Origin: Bradyrhizobium sp. cir1
GTDB taxonomy: Bacteria; Pseudomonadota; Alphaproteobacteria; Rhizobiales; Xanthobacteraceae
Assembly: GCF_014198245.1 (NCBI RefSeq)
Contig: NZ_JACIHE010000010.1
Location: 203,512-267,511 of the forward strand
Direction of reading: 5' to 3'
Length of the DNA stretch: 64,000 bases
Shown: piece after piece, positions 17,124-23,875 of the stretch
How the letters are laid out: every line of letters begins with the position of its first letter
Numbering within the stretch: the first letter of the stretch is position 1
Translations under genes and position numbers: made by a program
The notes under the pieces: model-generated
What the model was told of the DNA's origin: nothing
The model's database searches: none
What the model saw: only the letters and a program-made list of their open reading frames with translations

Positions 17124-17313
17124 GCCCGAGTCTCCGCCTTGAGTCTTGCGATCCCGGGGCAAGCAACTGGAAACCACATCGCAGAAAGTGGCCCCTCGGG
17201 TTTAACGAAACTAGAGCGAATCTGAGGCTAGTTTGAATCCAGTTTTCGAAGCGCCGGCGAGCGGCGCCTGAGGCGTCACATGTATCCGGCTTCGTGCCAA
17301 TCAGGAGGGCGGG

Positions 17314-17679
17314 ATGGCTAAGACCGTCCTGATCGTGGAAGACAACGAGCTCAACATGAAGCTCTTCCGCGACCTGTTGGAAGCACATGGCTACCAGACT
17401 TCGGGCACCAGCAACGGTTACGAGGCGCTCGATCTGGTGCGCAAGATGCGGCCCGACCTGGTGCTGATGGATATCCAGTTGCCGCAGGTCTCGGGCCTCG
17501 AGGTGACGCGCTGGATCAAGGACGATCCGGAGCTGCGCACCATTCCCGTCGTCGCGGTCACGGCGTTCGCGATGAAGGGCGACGAAGAACGCATCCGCGA
17601 GGGCGGCTGCGAGGCTTATTTGTCCAAGCCGATCTCGGTCGGCAAATTCATAGAGACGGTCCGGCGTTTCATCGGATAG
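17314..17679 (+). CDS. divK: Single-domain response regulator DivK
   Basis: A 121-residue stand-alone receiver domain. The acidic pocket (VEDNELNMKLF), phosphoacceptor Asp in LVLMDIQLPQVSG, the Thr/Ala switch (VVAVTAFAMKGD) and the Lys (YLSKPI) are all intact. In Caulobacter DivK is phosphorylated by DivJ, dephosphorylated by PleC, and controls CtrA activity and asymmetric division. Assignment rests on length, sequence style and the adjoining pleD. GGAGGG sits just before the ATG. Confidence 0.92.
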   Translation: MAKTVLIVEDNELNMKLFRDLLEAHGYQTSGTSNGYEALDLVRKMRPDLVLMDIQLPQVSGLEVTRWIKDDPELRTIPVVAVTAFAMKGDEERIREGGCEAYLSKPISVGKFIETVRRFIG

Positions 17680-17693
17680 GAAGTGAGTTCACA

Positions 17694-19067
17694 GTGTCCG
17701 CGCGTATCCTTGTGGTCGATGACGTTCCAGCCAACGTCAAGCTGTTAGAGGCCCGCCTGTCCGCCGAATATTTCGACGTGATGACCGCCTCGAACGGCAC
17801 CGAGGCGCTGGCGATCAGCAGGCGCGCCGAATGCGACATCATCCTGCTCGACGTGATGATGCCTGATATGGACGGCTTTGAAGTCTGCCGCCGTCTCAAG
17901 ACCGATCCGGCCACCCACCACATTCCCGTCGTGATGGTCACTGCGCTCGACAGCCCGTCCGACCGCAACCGGGGGCTCGAGGCCGGCGCCGACGATTTCC
18001 TCACAAAGCCGGTGTCCGACGTCGTGCTGATCGCGCGCGTGCGCTCGCTGACGCGGCTGAAGATGATGACGGATGAGCTGCGCATGCGCGCCATCACCTC
18101 GCTCGAGATCGGCATGCAGGCGCCCGAGCGCACCGCCGTCGCTGACACCGGCAAGGGCGGCCGCATACTCCTGGTCGACGACCGCGAGTCCTCCTATGAG
18201 CGGCTGGCGACAATCCTCGCGGCCGAGCACACCGTCGACGTCGAACCGAACCCGACGGAGGCGCTGTTCCATGCCGCCGAGGGCAATTACGACCTCCTGA
18301 TCGTCTCGCTCGACCTCAACAATTTCGACGGCCTCCGCCTCTGCAGCCAGGCGCGCTCGCTGGAGCGCACGCGCCATGTGCCGATCCTCGCCATTGCCGA
18401 TGCCGAGAACTCGACGCGGCTGCTCCGGGGCCTGGAGATCGGCGTCAACGACTATCTGCTGCGCCCGATCGACAAGACCGAGCTCCTTGCGCGCGCCCGC
18501 ACCCAGATCCGCCGCCGCCGCTACACCGATCATCTGCGCGACAACGTGCAGAACTCGATCGAGATGGCGATCACCGACGCGCTCACCGGCCTGCACAATC
18601 GCCGCTACATGGAGAGCCATCTGGCAACGCTCGCAGAGCAGGCCGCGACCCGCGGCAAGCCGCTGGCGCTGATGATCCTGGACATCGACTACTTCAAGTC
18701 GATCAACGACAATTACGGCCACGATGCCGGCGACGACGTGCTGCGCGAATTCGCGGTGCGGGTGCGCAAGTCGATCCGCGGCATTGATCTCGCCTGCCGC
18801 TACGGCGGCGAGGAGTTCGTCATCGTGATGCCGGAGACCGATCTCCACGTCGCCGGCATGGTCGCCGAGCGCCTGCGCCGCTCGATCGCGGGCGAGCCGT
18901 TCGCGATCCACAAGGGCACCAAGCGCATCGAGGTCACGATCTCGATCGGGCTCACCACGCTGGAGCAGAAGGGCGAAGCGGTCGCCGACGTCCTCAAGCG
19001 CGCCGACACTGCGCTGTACCGGGCCAAGCACGACGGCCGCAATCGCGTGGTGTCGCAGGCGGCGTGA
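17694..19067 (+). CDS. pleD: PleD-type response regulator diguanylate cyclase
   Basis: A 457-residue protein with two receiver domains and a GGDEF domain, making c-di-GMP from two GTP. Receiver 1 has the phospho-Asp in IILLDVMMPDMDGFE; receiver 2 (about residues 155-270) has SLDLNNFDG where the acceptor should be, the adaptor pseudo-receiver typical of PleD. The cyclase has active-site GGEEF and an intact product-inhibition site, RGID, five residues before it. The start is GTG 14 bases after divK, so the pair is an operon. In Caulobacter PleD drives the swarmer-to-stalk switch. Confidence 0.94.
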   Translation: MSARILVVDDVPANVKLLEARLSAEYFDVMTASNGTEALAISRRAECDIILLDVMMPDMDGFEVCRRLKTDPATHHIPVVMVTALDSPSDRNRGLEAGADDFLTKPVSDVVLIARVRSLTRLKMMTDELRMRAITSLEIGMQAPERTAVADTGKGGRILLVDDRESSYERLATILAAEHTVDVEPNPTEALFHAAEGNYDLLIVSLDLNNFDGLRLCSQARSLERTRHVPILAIADAENSTRLLRGLEIGVNDYLLRPIDKTELLARARTQIRRRRYTDHLRDNVQNSIEMAITDALTGLHNRRYMESHLATLAEQAATRGKPLALMILDIDYFKSINDNYGHDAGDDVLREFAVRVRKSIRGIDLACRYGGEEFVIVMPETDLHVAGMVAERLRRSIAGEPFAIHKGTKRIEVTISIGLTTLEQKGEAVADVLKRADTALYRAKHDGRNRVVSQAA

Positions 19068-19272
19068 CGCTGCTGCGATACAAGAGTTGCGAAAACAACC
19101 CCATGCACAGTAGCCGGTGCGAGCCGGATCAATGGCTTACGTGGGTGGCAGGACGGTTTGCGCTGTCGGCGGCGTCATTTGACCCGTCGGGCAAAACAGG
19201 AGCATATTGGTAGGGTCGCGAAATGGTCCTGACGAGCCGTCAGGTGTCCGCGCTTCCTCCACAAACTCCGCC

Positions 19273-19373
19273 GTCATTCCCCGCGCAGGCGGGGAATCCA
19301 GTACGCCGCGGCGTCTCGGTTCAAGCTTCACGGTCTCTGGAATACTGGATGCCCCGCCTGCGCGGGGCATGAC
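19273..19373. repeat. Dispersed palindromic element, family D
   Basis: About 100 bp with inverted ends GTCATTCCCCGCGCAGGCGG and CCGCCTGCGCGGGGCATGAC; the middle carries CCAGTA / TACTGG. It lies between the convergent ends of pleD and the TetR gene. A related, less regular copy is at 61551. Nothing else was seen in the 330-base gap. Confidence 0.78.
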
Positions 19374-19396
19374 ACCGTGTGATGCGGCGGAGGCGA

Positions 19397-20002
19397 TTAT
19401 TGTGGCGCGCGCTTGCGTCCCTTCACCGACTTCGTATCGCCACCCATATCCACTCCCGCATTCCGCAGCAGCACCTTCGCCGCTTCCTTCGCGGCGCGCG
19501 CCATTGCGGGATCGTCACGCACGAGGTCCTGCGCGATCGAGCCGTCGACCAGCAGCACGAGCTGCGTCGCGAGCGCATCCGCATTGGCAACGCCGAGCTC
19601 GGTCAGGCGGTCGCGAAACCAGACGCGGCGGCTTTCCTTGAAGGCGATGGCGATCTTCTTCACGGCGCGATCCGAAGGCCCGAGCTCGGCGACCGCGTTC
19701 ACGAACGGGCAGCCGCGGAAATCCTTCGCCGCAAAGCGCCGCTCCAGCGAATCGAATGTGGCGAGGATCTGCTCGGCGGGCGGCTTGTCGGACGGGCGCT
19801 GAGCTACGAAGCGGCGCTCGAGGTAAGCCGCGATCAGCGCGTCCTTGGACGGGAAGTGGTTGTAGAGCGTGCGCTTACTGATGCCGATCTCGGCCGCGAT
19901 GGTGTCGACGCCGATGGCGCGAATGCCTTGCAGATAGAACAGCTTGTCGGCGGTCTGAAGGATCCGCTCTTTCATCGTCTGTGGGGCGGGCGGGGGAGCC
20001 AT
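19397..20002 (-). CDS. TetR/AcrR family transcriptional regulator
   Basis: A 201-residue repressor-type protein. The N-terminal DNA-binding domain is clear: ILQTADKLFYLQGIRAIGVD, TIAAEIGISKRTLYNHFPSK, DALIAAYLERRF. The C-terminal ligand-binding domain is variable, as usual, ending in a basic tail. An internal Met (MKERI) nine codons in is an alternative start. It is divergent from an MFS transporter gene with a perfect palindrome between them, so it probably represses that transporter and itself. Confidence 0.9.
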   Translation of the reverse strand: MAPPPAPQTMKERILQTADKLFYLQGIRAIGVDTIAAEIGISKRTLYNHFPSKDALIAAYLERRFVAQRPSDKPPAEQILATFDSLERRFAAKDFRGCPFVNAVAELGPSDRAVKKIAIAFKESRRVWFRDRLTELGVANADALATQLVLLVDGSIAQDLVRDDPAMARAAKEAAKVLLRNAGVDMGGDTKSVKGRKRAPQ

Positions 20003-20054
20003 GCAGAGCTAAGCGTCCTGTTCGCTTGACAGCAGCGACCATCTATAGCCTAAG

Positions 20055-20070
20055 TACACAGGTCTGTGTA
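20055..20070. promoter_or_regulatory. Perfect palindrome, likely TetR operator
   Basis: TACACAG-GT-CTGTGTA, two 7-base half-sites with a 2-base centre, in the 130-base gap between the TetR and MFS starts. Read on the minus strand it falls between a TTGATT and a TAGGCT spaced by 17 bases, so it could cover the promoter of the regulator gene. Confidence 0.65.
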
Positions 20071-20132
20071 ATCAAAATCATCGGCAAAAACAGACGTCGG
20101 CACGCGTGCCGCGCCCCCGAGGGAGAAGAAAA

Positions 20133-21365
20133 ATGCCCCTGTTGCAGGTCCTGCGTCCGACATTGCCGATCCTGATCGGCGCCTCGATCATGCTGACGCT
20201 GAGCATGGGGCTGCGGCAGAGCCTCGGCATCTTCATGCAGCCGCTGACGCATGACATCCACATTTCGATCTCGGATTTCACGCTGGCGCTGGCCGTGCAG
20301 AACCTCGCTTGGGGCTTTCTCCAGCCGCCCGCCGGCGCACTCACCGTGCGCTACGGCTTTCGCCCGATCATGATCACGGGCGCGCTGATGTACATTGCGG
20401 GGCTCGCGCTGATGGCGACCGCGAACGGTCTCGTCAGCATCATGATCGGCGCCGGTGTGCTGATCGGCACGTCGCTGGCCTGCACCGCAGCCGCAATCGC
20501 GATGTCGGTGGCGGCGCGCGCGGTGCCTGCGACGGTGCGCTCCACCGTGCTCGGCATCGTCTCCGGTGCGGGCTCGCTCGGCGCGCTGCTGTCGGCACCG
20601 ATCGGGCAGATGCTCAACGAGGGCTTTGGCTGGCGCATCGGGCTTGCCGGCTTCGTCATCATGTCGGTGCTGATGATCCCCGCGGCCTGGTATGCGGGGC
20701 GCGTCGACAGGATCCCGCTGCCGAAGCCGGCCGCCGACGACATCGGCGATGCCACCGCCGCGTCCGTGACGAAGGCGGCATTTGGCAACGCGCCGTTCGT
20801 GGTGATGACCTGCGCCTATCTCGTCTGCGGCATGCAGCTCGTGTTCCTCACCACGCACCTGCCGTCTTATCTCGCCATCTGCGGCCTCGATCCGATGCTG
20901 AGCGCGCAGACGCTCGGCATGATCGGCGGCTTCAACGTGCTGGGCTCGCTGTTCTTCGGCTGGGCCGGCCAGCGCTGGAACAAGCTGGCGCTGCTGGGCG
21001 GGATCTACATCCTGCGCTCGCTCGCGCTCGCCTGGTACTTCATGCTGCCGGCTACATCATTCTCGACCCTGCTGTTCGGCGCGATCATGGGCTTCCTCTG
21101 GATGGGCGTCGGCCCGCTGGTCGCAGGCGCCGTCGCCGAGATGTTCGGCCTGCGCTGGCAGGCGATGATCCAGGGCCTCGCCTTCATGAGCCATCAGATC
21201 GGCAGCTTCCTCGGCGCCTACGGAGGAGGGGTGCTCTACGACGCACTCGGCTCCTACACCATGGCCTGGCGCATCGGCGTGGCGCTCGGGCTTGCCGGCG
21301 GCATCGTGCAGGTGGCATTCGCACTGATCCGGCCGTCGCAGCCGCCGGTGTTGCGGACGGCTTAG
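20133..21365 (+). CDS. MFS transporter
   Basis: A 410-residue inner-membrane transporter with about 12 hydrophobic segments. It starts MPLLQVLRPTLPILIGASIM with GGGAGAAG upstream; a Met nine codons earlier lacks such a site. Family patterns include LSMGLRQSLGIFMQPLTHD, GFRPIMITGALMY and GSLFFGWAGQRWNK. The style is that of the oxalate/formate or monocarboxylate-like (COG2223-type) group, but substrates are not predictable. Divergent pairing with a TetR gene suggests inducible efflux or uptake. Confidence 0.87.
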   Translation: MPLLQVLRPTLPILIGASIMLTLSMGLRQSLGIFMQPLTHDIHISISDFTLALAVQNLAWGFLQPPAGALTVRYGFRPIMITGALMYIAGLALMATANGLVSIMIGAGVLIGTSLACTAAAIAMSVAARAVPATVRSTVLGIVSGAGSLGALLSAPIGQMLNEGFGWRIGLAGFVIMSVLMIPAAWYAGRVDRIPLPKPAADDIGDATAASVTKAAFGNAPFVVMTCAYLVCGMQLVFLTTHLPSYLAICGLDPMLSAQTLGMIGGFNVLGSLFFGWAGQRWNKLALLGGIYILRSLALAWYFMLPATSFSTLLFGAIMGFLWMGVGPLVAGAVAEMFGLRWQAMIQGLAFMSHQIGSFLGAYGGGVLYDALGSYTMAWRIGVALGLAGGIVQVAFALIRPSQPPVLRTA

Positions 21366-21553
21366 GCGAGGCGGGCTGCCGAGCTTCAGCTTTGTAAGTT
21401 ACAGCGGGCGCCGCGCCGCCTGGTTGTGATGGGCCGGTTGTGGTCCGTTGCGGACCTCGGACATCCGGATTAAAAATTGGACCTTGAGGCCAAGCCGTCG
21501 GCCTCAAGTGGACGCCGCAAAGGCTAATCTATAGCGCATCCGACACCGACGAA

Positions 21554-22006
21554 ATGCCGTCAAGAAAACAGCTTATTGCGGACGCGATGGTCGTTGATGG
21601 TCGAGGACGCGTCTTTGTGCAAAAGCGCTCATCGACGCGTCGCTTGTTTCCCGGGTGTTGGGACTTAATCGGCGGGCACGTCGAAGACGACGAGGACGTT
21701 CTTTCTGCTCTGCGCCGCGAAATACACGAGGAGACAGGCTGGCACCTCAAAAACATCGTTCTTGAGCTAAAACCTAAGTATTGGAGCTATGGGCCGACAC
21801 CCTACGAAGAACGACAGTTCATCGTGACCGTCGACGGGGACCTCACAAATCCAGCTCTGGAAGCCGACAAAGTGTCAGAAACTCTCTGGGTTGATCGCGC
21901 GAACGTGGAGAAGCTCAAAGAGAACCGTAAGCCGGATGACCAATTGATCTACAATTCGGTGGTGGAGGCTCTGAAAGCTCTGGAGACAGTGCGGCCTCGG
22001 ATATGA
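21554..22006 (+). CDS. NUDIX hydrolase
   Basis: A 150-residue protein with a perfect Nudix box, GGHVEDDEDVLSALRRE followed by IHEETGW. The N-terminus (LIADAMVVDGRGRVFVQKRS) and GCWDLIGGHV are typical of NTP or ADP-ribose type Nudix enzymes. Codons with A/T at the third position are noticeably commoner than in the neighbouring MFS gene, which hints at separate ancestry. It is a single gene in the accessory stretch between pleD and rpmG. Confidence 0.85.
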   Translation: MPSRKQLIADAMVVDGRGRVFVQKRSSTRRLFPGCWDLIGGHVEDDEDVLSALRREIHEETGWHLKNIVLELKPKYWSYGPTPYEERQFIVTVDGDLTNPALEADKVSETLWVDRANVEKLKENRKPDDQLIYNSVVEALKALETVRPRI

Positions 22007-22542
22007 GATTGTCGTTGCGATTTGCTCCGCAACTGCGACGTCCGTTGTTCGCCCATTGTTGTCCTCGAGCGACCATGCACCAACTTCGTCTTTCGGCCGC
22101 ATGGCGGATGTGTTGCAAAGGCGGAGCAAGACGGCAGACGCTTATCACGGGGACAGGCCGCGGAAGGCGCAGGCCGCGTGCCAACACCGGGCGGCGCGAG
22201 ACCGGCCGCCTGTTCGGCAGCTGTCCGAAATGCGCGAGGGCTTGGCTTCGCCGATTCGACGTGCATGCCTCCACGGACGGACGAAGTTCGGCGAGTTGCG
22301 GCAAGCTTTGGCCGATGTCAGGGCTGCATACGGCGTAGCGGCGAATTCGTCGCGCCCTGATTCTTGTTTGATCTCGATCAATAAGCCGTCTTTGCGCCGA
22401 CGTAAAAAAACAATGCGTAGCCCCCACTACGCGACCCCACCCAAAAGCCGCCGGCTTCCCCAAGGGCTGGCGGCTCCCTTTTGCCCGCCTTCTCCCGGGC
22501 GGCCTCGAAAACGCTCCGGGCAATTACCAGTTTTTCCCAAGT
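22007..22542. other. 536-base gap without a supportable gene
   Basis: Open frames exist on both strands, but none has a convincing start, ribosome binding site or recognisable family, and they overlap each other. The stretch holds the distal FixK/FNR-type box at 22368 and a C-rich segment with short inverted pairs (GCCGCCGGC, GGCGGC). It may be the remnant of a decayed gene. Confidence 0.5.
22368..22381. promoter_or_regulatory. Perfect FNR/FixK-type box (distal)
   Basis: TTGAT-CTCG-ATCAA, a perfect palindrome matching the FNR/FixK consensus TTGAT-N4-ATCAA. It is 230 bases before the FixK-like gene, so it could serve an unannotated short transcript or act from a distance. Confidence 0.6.
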
Positions 22543-22556
22543 TTGCGCCTGATCAA
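22543..22556. promoter_or_regulatory. FixK-type box at class II promoter position
   Basis: TTGCGCCTGATCAA fits TTG-(A/C)-N6-(T/G)-CAA, the relaxed FixK2 consensus. A TAGCAT at 22578 could be the -10 element; a start near 22591 would put the box centre close to -41.5, and the FixK-like ATG is 20 bases later. Confidence 0.55.
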
Positions 22557-22610
22557 TTTCGCTTCCCCGGACATGCTTAGCATGTGTTCAACCTTCAGGG
22601 AGGTCGAACA

Positions 22611-23276
22611 ATGCTGGTGAGGATCAATACCGCCCCCCGTAAGCCAGTTGACGGGCAGCTTGCCGTTCTGGCCGGTGAGCGAATGTTCTGCAGCGAATTC
22701 AGGTATCGCAGGGGCTCCGAGATTTTTGGCGAGGGCGAAGAGCCCGAATACGTCTACCAGATCATCTCCGGTGCGGTGCGCACCTACAAGCTTCTCCCGG
22801 ACGGTCGCCGTCAGATCAACGCATTCCACCTTCCCGGCGACATGTTCGGATTCGAGAACGAGACAACTCACCGTTTTACGGCCGAAGCGATCGTCGAGAC
22901 CAATGTCCACCTCATGCGGCGCACCAGCATTCTGGAGACGGTCCGATATGGAGGCGCAGGGACCAAGGACCTCATCAGGTTCGTCACCCAGAATCTTCAG
23001 CACGCCGAGAGCCATATGCTTCTGCTCGGCCGAAAGACATCGCTCGAGCGGGTGACGGCATTCCTTCTCGAGATGGATGAGCGGCTGCAGCGTCCGGACG
23101 TGATGATCTTGCCGATGAATCGCCGCGACATCGCCGATTATCTCGGACTGACCCTGGAAACGGTGTCCCGGGCTCTTTCGATATTGCGAGACGAAGGACT
23201 GCTGCGCTTTGACGGAAATACGCAGCGGCGGCTCGAACTGGTCGACCGTGGCGCTCTCGCGAGGATCGACGCCTGA
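22611..23276 (+). CDS. Crp/Fnr family transcriptional regulator, FixK-like
   Basis: A 221-residue regulator. The N-terminal cyclic-nucleotide-binding-like beta roll spans about residues 25-125 (RRGSEIFGEGEEPEYVYQII, LPGDMFGFE), followed by the dimer helix and a C-terminal winged helix with MNRRDIADYLGLTLETVSRAL, whose ExxSR recognition pattern is that of FNR/FixK. There is one Cys (C27) and no N-terminal cysteine cluster, so it should not hold an FNR-type Fe-S centre. GGAGG sits eight bases before the ATG; a GTG nine codons upstream is less likely. Two FixK-type boxes upstream suggest that it belongs to the micro-oxic FixLJ-FixK2 cascade or regulates itself. It is not assignable to fixK1 or fixK2 by sequence alone. 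Confidence 0.87.
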   Translation: MLVRINTAPRKPVDGQLAVLAGERMFCSEFRYRRGSEIFGEGEEPEYVYQIISGAVRTYKLLPDGRRQINAFHLPGDMFGFENETTHRFTAEAIVETNVHLMRRTSILETVRYGGAGTKDLIRFVTQNLQHAESHMLLLGRKTSLERVTAFLLEMDERLQRPDVMILPMNRRDIADYLGLTLETVSRALSILRDEGLLRFDGNTQRRLELVDRGALARIDA

Positions 23277-23391
23277 CGGCGGCTTTCTCCAGCCTGGCAA
23301 GCTCCCTAACGCTCGCGTTCGAGCGGCCGGCGATGTCGCATTGCGTTGGGGTTGAATGACCGCTAGTGGCCCATGGCGGGCGTGGATCACG

Positions 23392-23721
23392 CTAGTGGTG
23401 GGGAGGACTGCAGTCCAGCTCCTTGATCCTCCCGGCGTCGTCAAACGCAAAAAGCGCGCTCATGACGCCGGCACTCGTGATGTAGGAGAGGATGGTCCCG
23501 TCGTGGTAGGGATTGAGATCGTCCAACGTGCCCGCCGGATATTCTCGGAGGCGATCGACCCAATAGGCTCGAAGGGCCTCGCGGCCGGTAATGGTCTTGA
23601 TGCAGCCGCAGCCGCAATGAACCACGGCATCTTCAGCATACATTTCCAGGATCGCTTCGATATCGCCCGCGCGGTAGGCATCGAGCCAGTCAACCGCAAC
23701 GCCCATCGGGTCAAAGGACAT
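23392..23721 (-). CDS. NTF2-like/SnoaL-type protein
   Basis: A 109-residue single-domain protein with the NTF2-like cone fold pattern: VAVDWLDAYRAGDIEAILEM, YAEDAVVHC, GREALRAYWVDRL. An unusual CGCGC cluster of Cys occurs near residue 38. Such proteins act as small isomerases, hydrolases or ligand-binding domains; the function here is unknown. The ATG of MSFDPMG is preferred because AGGTGGG lies just upstream. It is divergent from the giant LuxR-type gene, sharing a 154-base intergenic region that contains the CtrA-type site. Confidence 0.75.
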   Translation of the reverse strand: MSFDPMGVAVDWLDAYRAGDIEAILEMYAEDAVVHCGCGCIKTITGREALRAYWVDRLREYPAGTLDDLNPYHDGTILSYITSAGVMSALFAFDDAGRIKELDCSPPHH

Positions 23722-23797
23722 AATTCCCACCTGCATACCGTCAAAAACTTGCAATTTTAAGTCGGGTTAACCCCGCTAAGCCTCTTTCTCCAAACGA

Positions 23798-23812
23798 TTA
23801 ATTGTATTTTAA
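23798..23812. promoter_or_regulatory. CtrA-type binding site TTAA-N7-TTAA
   Basis: TTAATTGTATTTTAA is an exact match to the alphaproteobacterial CtrA full-site consensus TTAA-N7-TTAA. It lies 64 bases before the preferred start of the giant gene, next to a 10-base palindrome GGGTTAACCC at 23764-23773. The spacing fits promoter regulation of that gene or of the divergent NTF2-like gene. Confidence 0.55.
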
Positions 23813-23875
23813 TACCCAGCTCCCGGCCTCGGCCATATGCCGAAGGACATAGATGGCCGGGCCGAGGCAGAGTCC

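Noticed and set aside
21915..22580. Several overlapping ORFs of 80-200 codons on both strands between the NUDIX and FixK-like genes
   Set aside because: No ribosome binding sites, no recognisable family, and mutual overlap; kept only as a possible gene remnant.
22524..23450. Minus-strand ORF of 308 codons over the FixK-like gene
   Set aside because: The opposite strand has clear Crp/Fnr domains and a ribosome binding site; this is a shadow.
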